From assembly GCF_024679245.1 (NCBI RefSeq), contig NC_090191.1:2252778-2316777 (forward strand): DNA of 64,000 nt, read 5' to 3'. The stretch comes from Pseudorasbora parva (taxonomy: Eukaryota > Chordata > Actinopteri > Cypriniformes > Gobionidae). The position numbers and the translations under genes are program-made. Numbering within the stretch: position 1 is the stretch's first letter; every line of letters begins with the position of its first letter. The notes below the pieces were generated by a model. It saw only the letters and a program-made list of their open reading frames with translations. It was not told where the DNA came from and searched no databases. Shown piece by piece: positions 10,865-23,420 of the stretch.

Positions 10865-12326
10865 CAAGTAAAAAAAACGTATAAATTGTGAAATCTTGTG
10901 TGGCAGATTAGGGTTAGATTAACACTCGTCTCCACTTTGCATGCAATGATGTGGCTTGCAGGCTTATTTTAATGCTTACAGAGGTTAATGTTTTGTAGTA
11001 TGTCGGATGTGAAACTGTGGTGGGCCTCCACAGTTTACTACATTCATGTTTGGAAATACTGCATTTGATTTACTCTTAAAAATTAAATTTCTCTAAGGAA
11101 AAGGAGCATGAAAATATAATGATGGTATTTGACAAATAGAGGGATTGTTGCAGCTAAGAAATAATCAGTGTTGCCACATTTACTTTGAAAAAGTAATCTG
11201 ATTACTCCTTAAAAAAGTAACTTAGTTACTTTACAGATTACTTGATTTTAAAAGTAGCTAAATTAGATTACAAGTTACTTTATTAGTTACATTAAGCAGT
11301 TGCTGACAACACCCCTGCCACCTCAACATAGAAATGACAACTGTTTTTGGCAACACTCACTTTTTATTGGTAGTGAATTTTTAACAGTAACGTCAACAGT
11401 GTATCCTGACTAGAGCTCTGCATTTATGCCCAAGCCCGACGGCCCCGACTTTTTTACGCCCCTTTTTTTTAAGCTTCTCCTTCGTTTTATATTTATTTTA
11501 ATAATTAAAAGGAACAATGAGATGTGCTGCTCTGGTGGAAACAACATGAGACCATGATAGCTTACTCGACTGTCAAGACATAGCACAGTGTTTATAGTCC
11601 GCGTCAGCAGCAGTGTGCGTTTCTTCAGCGCAGCTGCTAGAGTTATGGCCTTTTTACAACTGTTTCCTTTATTCCTTTTCTCTGACCAGGTATCTATCTG
11701 ATTGCGAAATGACCAGGAGTCCGAGATTCATTCGAGACGTATTTAATTCCGATCCGTAAATTAAACTTAAAATAAGTCCAACAAAACACAATCATCTTCA
11801 ATAAAGATTAATGAGACTTAAGGATCTTACCAGTGCAGGTCGCTCTTTCTCATATTGCGATCTTTGAATTTGAAATAAGCTGAATAAAATGCATCCTCAA
11901 TCTTTTGCTTTGATGTGAACTCCCTTAAATGAGCATATACCGTGGGAATTGAAGATCGGATTTATATTCATTTTGCGGAAGTGTAAGGTAGGCTATAAGA
12001 CAACCTGCATGTTCTTTTTTTATTTTTATAATTTTTTTAGATTGTGTAGCCCGTTTCGTTTTTTGAGCGCCGTTGCAAGCAGGTTGATAGGCCTATATCA
12101 GCCTGCCTCAGCTTATCAAAAATGCCTTTTATTGTGGTGGTATAATAACTACTTTGTTTTTAATGTCAAAGTAGTTATATTTCGTTTAGTTTCTTTATTA
12201 GGTTAATTTAGAAAAATGTTTAAAGCCTCCCTCTGTCATCAAAGGACTCTGCATCTACCTAAACGAGGAACCTGATGATCTCGTGCAGGAGTATGTGGTG
12301 AGTGTATAGTGAAGTAATAGTGTAAC
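10865..12326. other. Intergenic DNA with a partial repeat
   Basis: At 11165-11300 the sequence cagtgttgccacattta followed by runs of aaaagtaa / agttactt resembles one end of a common fish hAT-type repeat; the other end is not found. The rest shows no gene. Confidence 0.35.
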
Positions 12327-12329
12327 ATT

Positions 12330-13312
12330 GACTACGTTTACATAGACAACAATACTCCGATATTAATCTGATTAAGACAATATTCTGATTAAGAGGCTAC
12401 CATGTAGACAGCGATTTCTAATTACCTTAATCTGATTAAAGTCATAATCTAACTAAACATAAATCAGATTAAGACATGTGGAGTATGCCTATTTTAGTCG
12501 CATTATCAGAGACATGTACACACCTTAATCTAACTATTAATGTTGTGTCGGAGATTTCGCCGCATTTTGTGACAGGACACATAACGTTACGCACAACAGG
12601 GGAGTGCAGAGGGGAGGCTTTGTGGGTTCGAGCCTGTGCCCTTTTAGAAAATTAATCAAAAGTGCCCCTTTCAACAATTATCGATAATATTGTGGCCAAT
12701 AAAACAAAATTTGAATTATAATTAATATAGCAACGTATACAAAACAGTAACAAATGGCGGAAAAGTCCCGTTTATCTTTTACGGATCTATCAGTCTGAAA
12801 TGTCGTTGCCATAACGCGTTGCTATGGGCGGTGTGTGTTTTGCTTGACTGTTCATTCTGGACACTGCTCTCTATCTATTTTTTTATTTTTGTTGTAATTA
12901 TTATGCTCATTGTAAAAGTAAAATACAATAAGTTTGTATCTGTAATCGCAAACCAGATGGTGAACGCCTGTGGCTCGATGGCAGGAAAAACAATCCAAAC
13001 AGTCACGATTTTTAAACCTTTTCATCATTAATCAAAGATATTATTATAAATGTAGGCTGTCAATAAGGAGGAAAGAGGGGTAGTGTCTCTTCAAAAAAAC
13101 AGAAAGAGACCATTCATAATATTACAAAAAAATTAACAGACGCTATGATTGGATGTTGGAGAACATAGCGTGGCATGAGGACGTAATGACGGGCCATAAT
13201 CGATCTATGTTCTATCACATGTAAAACGGGAACATGTAAACACCTTAATCAGAATATTGTCTTATTCAGAATAAGGTCAATAATTAGACTAATTGTCCAT
13301 GTAAACGTAGTC
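12330..13312. mobile_element. TIR element (GACTACGTTTACAT ends), non-autonomous
   Basis: Inverted ends GACTACGTTTACAT (12330-12343) and ATGTAAACGTAGTC (13299-13312), with subterminal ttaatc/gattaa motifs at both sides, are flanked by ATT on both sides. A 3-bp target duplication suggests a Harbinger-type element, but no transposase is present. A 70-codon frame at 12819 is not recognised and is probably chance. Confidence 0.75.
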
Positions 13313-13315
13313 ATT

Positions 13316-14140
13316 GTTAGGCTCAGATCAGACAGTACTACCCTTTTTGTTGAAGCCTACTTAAAAAAAACAAAAAAACAAGAAAGAGCAATTCATAGTT
13401 TTCAGTCATGTGACATGCATGGTGACCTGGACGGCAAAACAACAGACCAACATTGGGGCTCACACCACGACTTCCCCATAGTGATGCCGCAAAAGAAGTT
13501 ACATTTTATTCGGATCACCTCTCAACAAATATGGACACAACCTGGAAGTGTTGGGCACTTCCGATCCATGTTACGGCAAACGCTGCTGCATTTCTATCAT
13601 TCAAAAGCAGCACGACTGCGGTATTGTTCACGTATACCTTGCGGGGAATCCCTGACCGAACACATCCCAGGCTTGTTTCTTCCGTGATTAGTGTATCAGA
13701 AAGCACAACTACCATCCAGCATTTTGGCAACGCAAAAGTAACTAACTTAAAGTAACCGTGTATCACTTGCTTCCTGGTAGGCAGGCAGCGGAAAATGTAT
13801 GATTTGCCCTCCCAGGGATTGTTTTACTTAGAATCGGACACCATGTGAAAACTGTGAATATGCTGCTCTTGTTGGTTGCTGTACGACCACAGAATTAGCT
13901 GTAATTTTGCTGTAAATTGAACTTGCACCTCTGAAAAAAAACAAAAATAAATGGATGGGCAGAACCGCAGAATTTGAATAGTCGAATATACTTTTTAATC
14001 AAAAAATGTAGACTACAACATGTTTTATCTGCTTTAACAAAACAATACAAGTTAGCTTGCCCTTTAACTTAAAATAATGTAAATAAAAATAGGACGTCTA
14101 TTCCATGAAATTCCTTTGCCAGGGTAGCAAACAAAATCTT
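13316..14140. other. Intergenic DNA, nothing recognised
   Basis: Overlapping short frames at 13415-13766 on both strands are not recognised and look like chance. No repeat boundary was identified. Confidence 0.35.
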
Positions 14141-14385
14141 GGCCCTACTTTATATTAGGTGGCCTTAGGTACAATGTACTTACATCAAAAAGTAAGTACA
14201 ATGTACATATTGTGTTCATATTGTATTACAAAACTCTTTTGCTGATATTGAGTTGGGATACGGGTAGAGTTAGGGACAGGTGAGGTGGTCTGGTTTAAGA
14301 TTAAGGGTAGGGTTAGGTGTAAGGGAAGGGTCAACAATGATATTATAAATGTAACTACACAAATGTTCACAACAATCTTCTTACT
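14141..14385. repeat. Dispersed fish repeat (ggccctactttatattag type)
   Basis: The stretch beginning ggccctactttatattag, with cttacatcaaaaagtaagta and a gtagggttag segment, has the look of a common teleost dispersed repeat. The superfamily is not determined; the right boundary is approximate. Confidence 0.4.
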
Positions 14386-14486
14386 CTCTACTAAACATGC
14401 TTCTCCTCTCTTTTCTCCTCACTTGTCCCTTTTCTTTATGTCTCTTTTCGTTACCTGACACATTAAAAAATAAACGAGTTCAGTAT

Positions 14487-14558
14487 AGCATTTCCTTCAG
14501 CATTTCCTTCAGCATTTCCTTCAGCATTTCCTTCAGCATTTCCTTCAGCATTTCCTTC
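14487..14558 (+). repeat. 12-bp tandem repeat, six perfect copies
   Basis: The unit agcatttccttc is repeated six times without mismatch and followed by agatatatatat. In frame it would give Ser-Ile-Ser-Phe-type repeats, but there is no supporting gene. Confidence 0.95.
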
Positions 14559-14599
14559 AGATATATATATCAGGGCCCTTGGGGGTAGGGTAGGGGTAA

Positions 14600-15328
14600 G
14601 AGAATACAAGGTGGCAACAAATACAATATTGTGCTTGTTATTATTGAATATTATACTATTGTTATTAATAATAATTATTATGTTTCCAGTTCAAACTGAC
14701 CCTAACTGGTTTTAATCAAATTTACCAAAACTATATGAAAACTAGTGAATAGTAACCATTACAAATAGCAAAACGATCAAAACAATATTACATTATGACA
14801 AAAAAACATTACAAAATATAAATATTAACAAATATTAAACAAATGACTAATAATACTGCATTTACCATATTTAACATTTTCTAATTGTATTTAATATTTT
14901 AATTTTTAAAAACTGTTAACATGCTGTATACCATATGGTCAAACAAATACAGAGGTTTGGTTACAGCTGATTTTGTACTTTCTAACAAACCTTAATAAGG
15001 AAAGTTGCTTTCCTACCTTGGCTTGCTACATATTCTTTGGCTTTTCACCATGACAATGTTGTTGTTGACCAGATGCCTGGATATTTATAACAGTTAACCT
15101 CAATCTGCTGACCAGCAAAATACTACCTTTCATCTGTATTTAAAGAGCCTCCTCTTCTAAAAACCATAACTTTAGTTTTACCCAGATTCACTGTCGTAAG
15201 GGTTCCAGAATTTTCCAGCTCTTCGTGTTAAAATTATATTAACAAATGTTTATTGTTTTTGATTAAACTCTTTAAAAACAAATAAAAAGACAAAAACAAA
15301 AAACAAAGTTCTCTGCCCCTTTTTTATA
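14600..15328 (-). other. AT-rich intergenic DNA with LINE scrap
   Basis: The minus strand at about 15080-15200 reads as a short reverse-transcriptase tail (VNLGKTKVMVF-like, from cataactttagttttaccc), an old LINE remnant. The rest is AT-rich DNA without genes. Confidence 0.4.
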
Positions 15329-15329
15329 T

Positions 15330-15611
15330 GATTTCTGCACACAAACATTTGTGTTTAGCATTGACTGAATCTCACATATTAGATGTGGTTCAAACTCTTT
15401 CTTTGGTAGTTATTTTTAGCACATCACTGACCAACACGCATTTAAATATGTATTGAAGAATTAAACTGATATGTGTTTTATTGTTTGTATGTGAATGTCT
15501 CTACACATCTGTGACTTGAGCATGAGATCAGGACTTTTATTTTGTAGTGGAGATGTGACGTCATAAGGCTGCGCCGCGCTCCTGCATCTGTTGTGATTCT
15601 GCTGAAGAAAG
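15330..15611 (+). promoter_or_regulatory. Gene A promoter and 5' noncoding exon, with CRE
   Basis: This block is closely similar to 33290-33568 and, for its right half, 47938-48161 in front of the other two FiNZ genes. It contains a full palindromic CRE, TGACGTCA (15556-15563), followed by GC-rich aggctgcgccgcgctcctgc. The first exon probably ends at 15611 in ctgaagaaag followed by gtttgt. No TATA box is obvious. CREB/ATF binding is inferred from the site. Confidence 0.7.
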
Positions 15612-16110
15612 GTTTGTGTTTTAAGCTTTTAAAGTGTTTAAATCAATAAAAACTGTTCTGGCAATGTTATAGTTTCAACAAGAACAGTTAAATTAATGAA
15701 TTAAAATTAATAAAGTTTATCATAAACATGGAGAGTAAACTATCACATGTAAATACAATAAATGCAATAAAAAATTAACTATTATCAACAAATAATAAAA
15801 CGTGTATAAGCAAAGAATTGGTCTCAAAGCAGTATAGTACCAAATCACTGACACAGTAGCACTTCTAGAGATGATAATAATAGCAGAAACTATTACATTT
15901 ACATGTTTCATAAAGTTAAATGTGTAAATGGAACAAGAACAACTAATGAAAACTTCTGTAAAGCAAACTGCTAATGTTCTCACAGAAGTGTAATCTATTA
16001 AATGTAATCTACAGATGAATACATTTATCATAACATGTCTAAATATGAACCTACTATATAAATCTTGTTCTTTTATTCGTATTTAGAGAGTTTGTTGTTG
16101 TCGAATCAGG

Positions 16111-17033
16111 GCCTGCATTTATCAAGCTTCTCAAAGTGCTATTTTAGTCTTAAGTGCTGAGAATTTATGAAATTTACAAGCTTCATTAAATTTACTCCTA
16201 CTTTCAAACTTAAGTGTAAAAGCAAGTTATCAAATTTCTTAAAGCTAAGATTCACTCTTCCTCTCCCAGTTATTTAAGACAGCTCGAGAGGTCTCTCAGT
16301 GGTCAGGAGTGTCCAGTAGGGGCTTGTGATGGCGCTGAGGAGACAGAGACGTGCGCAAATCTTTCAAGAGAGGGAGAATGTGTTCGAAATGTGTGACGAC
16401 AAACAGACAGAGCAGGCAGCATCTTTTTTCAGCGCTGGTTAATGTTGGGCTTTATAATAATAAAAAAAACCTGTTCGACTAATTCAGCAAGCAGTAGCGA
16501 TCGCTTCTTCCTCCTGCCAGTTCAGCTTTCTTTTGGAATCCATGGTGGCTGATTATATTTTAAAATCTAGGCTGTATATAGGCAGGTCAGTTAACAGCAC
16601 ACCACCAGTTTAAAAATTGTAATTAAGACATGGTGAAAAACGTGATTATCTTTCATTTAAAATGTGTATATTATAATGTATTATCTTTAAAACCCTCTTT
16701 TATTGTCAAATGTGTGTTGGATGTAAACTCGTCTTAGGAATTTCACAATTCAATGTAAATTTATCTGATTGTATCCTTAAATAAGGACATCTTTTCAGAT
16801 ATTGGTTCATGCCTATGGCATCATCCAAAATCTCGTTTGTGGCACAGCAAAGTGTCGTAAATCATCTCTAAGACTGACACTTAAGATTTAGTCCTGCACT
16901 TTACTTAAAGTATGATTGGGACGCTTGATAACTAACTTTTAAGCGCAGCTTTGAGCCAAGAATTGTTTTACTCTTAAGTCAATTCTTAGCAGTGTTCTTG
17001 TGAGTAATTCTAGATGTTTGATAAATACGGTCC
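16111..17033 (+). mobile_element. Harbinger-like non-autonomous element in gene A intron 1
   Basis: Gene B gives the empty site: gaatcaggtcatttaagg runs uninterrupted there, whereas in A it is split by 923 bp with CAGG on both sides (16107-16110 and 17034-17037). The ends are inverted, GCCTGCATTTATCAAGC versus ..GTATTTATCAAAC. Inside, at 16329, a short frame MALRRQRRAQIFQERENVFE (stop at 16440) resembles the N-terminus of Harbinger-type transposases. Most of the transposase is missing. Confidence 0.75.
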
Positions 17034-17145
17034 CAGGTCATTTAAGGCCATTAACTCTCACTCTGACTGACACTCTTACCAGTGACTGAACTACTGATTT
17101 AGTTTGGATGTGTTTTTTATTTCTGTGATTATTCTTATCTCAAAG

Positions 17146-17230
17146 ATGGCGTTTATTAAAGAGGAGAGTGAAGACGTGAAGATTGAAGAAACACTGAGAG
17201 TCAAACATGAAGAAACTGAGACACAAACAG
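17146..17230 (+). CDS. FiNZ zinc-finger gene A, coding exon 1 (FiNZ domain)
   Basis: The exon encodes 28 residues plus one base: MAFIKEESEDVKIEETLRVK, then HEETETQT. This is the cyprinid FiNZ N-terminal domain, an acidic segment that precedes C2H2 arrays. The start is the ATG after ttatctcaaag. The end is the donor caaacag|gttggt, which leaves phase 1, matching the acceptor at 23750 (joined codon G|AT = Asp). Within the exon IKEE, VKIE and VKHE each fit the SUMO-acceptor pattern (hydrophobic-Lys-x-Glu). The same exon occurs at 34167 and, nine-fold, at 50248. The protein is expected in the nucleus; a transposon-repressor role is family-based inference. Confidence 0.85.
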
Positions 17231-17437
17231 GTTGGTTTCGTTCTCAAAGCTGAACTCACTCATTTGATCTTTATTAAAATGTCCAGCTCTACAGATATGA
17301 GTGATATTTTTGAAGAGTGTCCTAATTTAAAGCAGCTGTACACCGTGTTCAAGAGTATTATGCAAATGATATATTTCTCTGATTTTCATAATTAATGTAA
17401 ATGACAGTCAGTATAATTTTCAAGTCATCAACTTTAA

Positions 17438-17865
17438 AGCTGCACTGTGTGATATTTTCCCCCATCTAGCGGTGTAAAGGTTTATGACCATCCAGTGAAT
17501 AATAGTTTCTGTTCCTCTCAATTCTGATTTCGTTTAAACTCCTACGGTGGCCGATTTAGTCCAAGATTAACATGGCAATCCCACTCTTCACATTCGACAC
17601 GGTGCCATCGAGTGTTAAAACGTGAAAGGCGAAGCTTGAATTTACGGGTATGTCCCTCTTTGGCTACTGTACTTTCAAGATGGAGGAGCAACATGGCGAC
17701 CGGCACTCGAACCCCTCACCCGTATGTGTTTTCAATGGCATATTATAAACTTACGAGAATACATTATTACTTGAAAGAAGTAAATATACATTAATGAGCA
17801 CATATATTTTTGAAAGATCTGTGTTTTTAGCTAAGAATAAACGAAAAAAGTTACACAGTGTAGCT
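17438..17865. mobile_element. TTAA-target DNA transposon, short copy
   Basis: Ends AGCTGCACTGTGTGATATTT and, inverted, cacagtgtAGCT are flanked by TTAA at 17434-17437 and 17866-17869, the target site of piggyBac and Kolobok elements. It matches 45322-46564 at both ends but lacks about 800 bp of that copy's interior. No transposase is recognised. Confidence 0.8.
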
Positions 17866-17869
17866 TTAA

Positions 17870-18650
17870 GAGTAATTATAATTTACTGGACAAACATCCT
17901 AAAGATAACAGTAACATAAACATTTTATAGGAGGTAAAGAACTGAAAATGGGCATTTACTGAATGTGCGGCTTTAGGTGGTCATATTTACTGAAATCAAA
18001 ACCTATTTCAATCAAAAATCCTAACACCCAAGAAAGACCCTTTCTTTGATAGCACAATTTTTGCATCCATTGGTTCGCAATAGGGTTCGGATAAAGTCAA
18101 TAAGGTCACATGACTCCGCCACCTCCTTGTTGGGACATGGTGAAGATTTTTATTATTGAATTTAATGTAAAATTATCTGTATATAATACACTATTAGATA
18201 TCAGATGTATGCTGAGGTTGTGTTTGCCCTGTATTAAGTTCGTGGGGGCATTGACAACGTGCTTGAAAATGACATGTAGAAGAAGCATGATGGACAGAAA
18301 AAGATCTTGGTATGTTGTGACGTATGAGTCAGGAAACCAACTGGAAAACTAGCTGAAGGTTGTTACCATTTTGGGAAAGCAGCTATGCTAGGTAAACCAA
18401 AGAACTGGAGTGGTCTCCTGCAGGAGAGACTTGGCTTTGTTAATTTGAATAAAGTCTTTCTGAAATCAAATGATCTTTGGGAAATGATTTATGCAAGAAG
18501 AACATTTCCAACACCATCCACCAACCATCCAATACTCCATCTAGACCATCAAGGGTTGCACGACACTCATCAGTAAACAAGACAGGTGCTGGTCATACAA
18601 TTAGAGTATCATCAAAACAGTTGTTTTATTTCACTTATTCCATTAAAAAA
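17870..18650. other. Gene A intron sequence, no gene
   Basis: No coding region is supported. The part from about 18585 (acaggtgctggtcatacaat) resembles a dispersed fish transposon end, directly before the LINE. Confidence 0.35.
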
Positions 18651-19874
18651 TTCAAGGCAATTTTATTTGTATAGCACATTTCAAACCCATTTCATGACAA
18701 TTCAAAGTGCTTTACATACAAATTAATTAAAAGAACAAAGGTAAACTAAAACAATTATAAAAAGAATCAACAGATAAGATAGGGTGCAATCAGTCGGACA
18801 TACTCAGAGCTCATTCAGTAAATGCACAGCTAAACAGATGTGTTTTGAGTCTGGATTTGAATGTGGCTACTGTTGGAGCACATCTGATCTGTTCAGGAAG
18901 CTGGTTCCAACTGTGGCTGGCATAATAGCTAAAAGCAGACTCTCCTTGCTTTGAGTGAACTCTTGGTATTTCTAACTGACTTTATCCTGCTGATCTGAGT
19001 GATCTGTTGGGTTTGTATTTAATCAGCATATCTGCAATGCAGAGAGGTTCTAGGTCATTGAGTGATTTATAATCAAGTAATAGTACTTTAAAATCGATCC
19101 TAGATGTAATTGGAAGCCAGTGTAAAGACCTGAGGACTGGTGTGATATGGTCATATTTTCTGGTTCTGCTCAGAATCCTGGCCTAAGCGTTCTGTATGAG
19201 CTGCAGCTGTCTAATAGTCTTTTTGGGAAGGCCGGTGAGAAGTCCATTACAATAGTCCACCCTACTGGTGATGAAAGCATGAACGAGTTTCTCTAAGTCT
19301 TGCCTGTAGACAAAACATCTAAACCTTGCAATATTTTTCAGATGATAGTATGCTGATTTAGTTATTGCTTTGACATGACTACTGAAACTCAGGTCTGACT
19401 CCAAAATCACTCCAAGATTCCTGACTTGATTTTTTGTTATCAGGCCTTTAGCCTCAAGTTTCAAGTTCAAGTTTCACTTTATTTATCCTTAGAAAGGAAA
19501 TTTAGTATGCAGCAGGATATCCAGGATAGCCTCAAGATATGCGTTCACCTTGAGAATTTCATCTTTGTTTCCAAATGTAGTGATTTCGGTTTTGTCTTTG
19601 TTTAACTGAAGATAGTTTTGGCACATCCAGTTGTTAACTTCGTCAATGCATTTGCACAGGGAGTCAATGGGGCTGTAGTCATTAGGTGATAGTGCTAAGT
19701 AGAGCTGGGTGTCGTCAGCATAGCTGTGGTAAGCAATATTGTTCTTTTTCATTATTTGGCTCAGTGGCAGCATATACAGGTTAAACAGGAGTGGTGCAAG
19801 AATGGACCCTTGTGGGACTCCGCATGTCATGGATGTCCACTCAGACTTATGGTTACCTATACTCACATAATAAC

Positions 19875-20389
19875 TAGGGGTGTGCACGAATAGTCGAATA
19901 TTCGATCTCTAATTAATATTCAAATGCTAAAAATACAACAACAGCAAAAAGGGCATCACTGCGTTCACGAGTGCGGAGCCCATCTGTACCCGGAGTGAGA
20001 GCGAGATTACTTATGATAGCAAAATGATCTCGAAAAATGCTTCCTTTAAAGTTCATCGAGGGTTTAAGAACAGAAAACACAAAATGCTTCACTTAAACTT
20101 CACTTTACCGTCAGCTTTGTCTCCGCAACGTCTGTCAATTGCACGTTTTCTCACCCGATAATAATATCATCATCCAATTATATTATCGTTTCTCTCAACA
20201 TGAAAATGAGAAACAATATAAACAAGACAACCATATACCGACTTGTGTGTGTGTGTGTGTGTGTGTAAAACGTTACATTCAGCACAATAACATGGCGCGC
20301 TTCTATTTTAAATAAACAAATATTCAAATATTTGATTTTTATGAGCCCAAATATTCGAATACAATATTTTGGGAAAATGCCCATCCCTA
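19875..20389. mobile_element. hAT MITE inserted in the gene A L2 LINE
   Basis: Ends TAGGGGTGTGCACGAATAGT and, inverted, gcccatcccTA have a perfect 8-bp target duplication ataataac (19867-19874 and 20390-20397). The B-intron LINE reads straight through this site (cacataataacctctcc near 39786), which confirms the insertion. It contains a (TG)n tract and no transposase. Confidence 0.92.
20243..20267 (+). repeat. (TG)n microsatellite
   Basis: About eleven TG dinucleotides in a row lie inside the hAT MITE. Confidence 0.9.
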
Positions 20390-20907
20390 ATAATAACCTC
20401 TCCCTTCTAAGTATGACCTGAACCATTTGAGGACCTTCCCAGAGAGCCCGACCCAGTTTTCCAGCCTGTCTAGAAGTATGTTGTGGTCAACAGTGTCGAA
20501 TGCAGCACTGAGGTGCAGTTGTACCAGAATTGATGGTTTACTTGTATCAGTGTTTAAGCGAATATCATTTATAATCTTTATGAGCGCTGTCTCTGTGCTG
20601 TGATGCGGACGGAAACCAGATTGAAAATGGTCGAAGTATCTGTTTGAGCTTAAGAATTTGTTCAGCTGATTGAAAACAACTTTTTCAATGATCTTGCCTA
20701 TGAGGGGGAGATTTGAGATTGGTCTGTAGTTGCTCAATATGGAGTTATATTTCTCTTTTTCAGGAGAGGCTTAACTACTGCGGTTTTAAGGGAGTTTGGG
20801 AAAGTCCCATTTTTTTTAAACTCCCAAGTGGAGTTTACCACTTATAGGAGGTCTGCTTCTAAACAGTTAAACACACTTTTGAAAAAAGAGGTAGGGAGTG
20901 TGTCAGA

Positions 20908-23183
20908 AATCGTCGGCTGGGATATAAACCTGTTCTACATTTGGCTATTATGGGGAATGTCCGCTCCCTTGTCAACAAGGCGGACGAGTTGACAGCTTGT
21001 TTGAAGTTTGATCGCATGTTCCGGCAGTCCAGCTTAATCTGTTTCTCTGAGATGTGGCTTTCGAACAGGATACCTGATTCTCATGTGGATATTGAAGCTT
21101 TTACTCTTCATAGGGCAGACAGAGAGCAAGCAAGCACGGTCGAGGTGTTTGCGTGTATGTAAATGACCGGTTGTGTAATACCCAACATGTTACGCTCAAA
21201 GAGAGAGTTTGTGACCCGAATATTGAGCTCATTGTAGTGAGCAGTCGACCTTACTATCTATCCAGGGAGTTTTCTCATGTCCCTGTTATGGTGGCGTATA
21301 TTCCTCCATCGGGTAATGGGAAATGTGCCACTGAGAAAATTTTGAGAATTACGCATAAGTTACAGTGCTCTTCTCCTAATGCGCTGGTTATTTTAAACGG
21401 GGACTTTCATCACTGCTCTCTCTCCACCATTTTACCATCTTTAAAAACAAATGGTGACATGTCCTACGAGGGGTGACAAAACTATTAACTTGTTTTATAC
21501 AAACATTAAGGAGGGCTATGGAATGGTATGAAGTCTATTACTGGTTATTGGACCAGTAATCCCAGTTTATATCAACTGGGTATTCATGCTACTGATGCCA
21601 ATGCTTTTTTTGCTAGGTTTGATGAATTTGAATTTTTTCTCTCTACACAAGAATGTTCTTTCTGATCTTGGGCAGAGCAGCTCTGAGGATTGTATCCCAG
21701 CCATTAATCTTAACATTGAAGAGGTTCGTCAGCAATTAAGGTGTATTAAATCTAATAAGGCAGCAGGCCCTGGTGGTGTCCATCCACGCACCCTTAAAAC
21801 GTGTGCTGATCAGTTATGCTCTGTTCTTCATTCTGTTTTCTTTGTTTCTGTCTTCTGCTAAGATCCCTGTGATGTGGGAAACATCATGCCTTGTTCCTAT
21901 TCCTAAAAAAGCTAAGGTATCCAACAACCTTGCTAATCTGTGGCCTATTGCCCTGACTTCACACATTATTAAGTGTTTTGAGTGGGTTGTTTTTTCAGGA
22001 CCCCTTGCAATTTGCACATAGGAAGGGTGTTGGGGTAGATGATGCTTTACTTTTCATGGTCCATAATATTTATAGCCATCTTGAAACTTCTGCCAGCTCT
22101 GTATTTTTAATACTATACGGCCACATATTCCAGCCAACAAATGAATTGACTTTAAATTGCACCGTACAACTGTCTCCTGGATTTTAGATTACCTCTTATT
22201 ACGACCACAGTTTGTAAGGCTTGGTAATAATCTTTCGGATACCATTTTAAATAATACTGGAGCACCTCAGGGCACAGTTTTAGCTCCCTTTTTATTCACA
22301 CTTCATACTGCTGATTATAGGCATAGTCAGCCATCAAGTTGGTTACAAAAATTCTCTGACAATACTGGCTTAGTGGGTTTACTTAAAAAATGGTGATGAT
22401 CATGCGTACAGAAATGAGGTTCAGACTTTTTTCAGCTGGTGTGAGTCTAACTTTTTAAAACTGAATGTAGAGAAGACTAAAAAAGAAGGTTCTTCCAGTC
22501 ACAATTAACGGTCAGTTGATTGAAATTGTGCAGTCATATAAATTTATTAGGTGTCCACTTGGATGAAAAATTGAATTGGAAAGAGAATACAAATGCCCTA
22601 ATGAAGAAGGCCCATTCGAGACTTTTCTTTTTGAGGAAACTGAGATCATTTAATGTTAGCACAAAGCTTTTAAATGTTTTTTATCAAGGGATTTTAGCTA
22701 GTGTTCTTTTTTATGCTGTACCTGTTGAGGACAAAAATAGGATTAATAAGATGATTAAGAGGACTAGTTTGATTATTGGTCTTAGTCCAGACTTTGTGGA
22801 GGTCACCGTGGAGAAGAGGATAAGGTCAAAACTAATAATAGTTTTGCTTTTGGAAGGCCATCAACTCCACAATATATGTAAATGTCTTAGAAGTTTGTTC
22901 AGTGAACGATAATGCCTCGGTGCTCAAGTGAACGAAAGAGAAGGTATTTTGTCCCTTGCAGCTGTAAAATATTTCAATGAGCACCATTAATGTATGTATA
23001 TGTAAGATATTTATTTCCGTGGTACTTTTGAATTGTGATATTGTATCATGTCATCTTAATTATGTATATAGTTTATTATTTTATCTGTGTTAACTGTGTG
23101 TTGAGTTTGATGGTTGTATTTTCGAAGTTGGTGGCAAATCAGTTTCCTTAACGGGATTAATAAAGTTTTCCAATCCAATCCAA
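20908..23183 (+). pseudogene. Rex1/CR1-like LINE, decayed, plus strand
   Basis: In order: APE-type endonuclease remnants (MGNVRSLVNKADELTACLKF, CFSEMWLSNRIPDSHVD), then reverse-transcriptase blocks SNKAAGPGGVHPRTLKTCAD, PVMWETSCLVPIPKK, GAPQGTVLAPFLFTLH, and the tail LLGVHLDEKLNWKENT and SRLFFLRKLRSFNVSTKLL. The catalytic YADD position is degenerate (FSDNTG). Frames shift many times. The 3' end is ggattaataaagttttcc followed by short ccaat repeats. It adjoins the truncated L2 head to tail, perhaps after insertion into it. Assignment to Rex1/Babar is from memory. Confidence 0.75.
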
Positions 23184-23420
23184 TTACTCTTAGCTTTCTC
23201 ACTAATTTATGAATATGAACTTTGAAGGTTAGCTTTTCATCAATCCACAGACCAAGATATTTATAAGATAGGATAGTGTCTACAGTGTGTTATTAACTTA
23301 CTTGATGGACCATAGACTTGGTATGGGAACTCTTGAAATGGTAAAAAAATTTCCCATTCTAATGAGAAGTGTTACAATTTGGTGCTTTTTTTTCCAGTAT
23401 TGGGATTGGCCGTTGCCAAC
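23184..23420 (-). mobile_element. LINE fragment shared by gene A and gene B introns
   Basis: The minus strand reads like a non-LTR reverse-transcriptase tail (YLGLWIDEKLTFKVHI-type). Nearly identical sequence occurs at 42248-42480, where the LINE piece is longer. It predates the A/B gene duplication. Confidence 0.6.

Larger units (their letters stand above)
18651..20907 (-). mobile_element. L2-type LINE, 5'-truncated, minus strand
   Basis: The 3' end with tttgtatagcacatttc and aaagtgctttacat lies at 18651. Reading leftward on the minus strand the reverse transcriptase shows MSNYRPISNLPLIGKIIEKV, FQSGFRPHHSTETAL, SAAFDTVDHNILLDRLENW, CGVPQGSILAPLLFNLY, the catalytic YADD in AYHSYADDTQLYLAL, and KLVHAFITSRVDYCNGLLTG. 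Frames are broken by small indels and by a 515-bp hAT insertion. The 5' end stops abruptly at about 20907, where another LINE begins on the + strand. It is closely related to the copy in gene B's intron (36239-40350). Confidence 0.9.

Noticed and set aside
13415..13766. Overlapping 83-100 codon frames on both strands
   Set aside because: No recognisable motif, no splice or promoter signals, and overlapping frames on both strands suggest chance.
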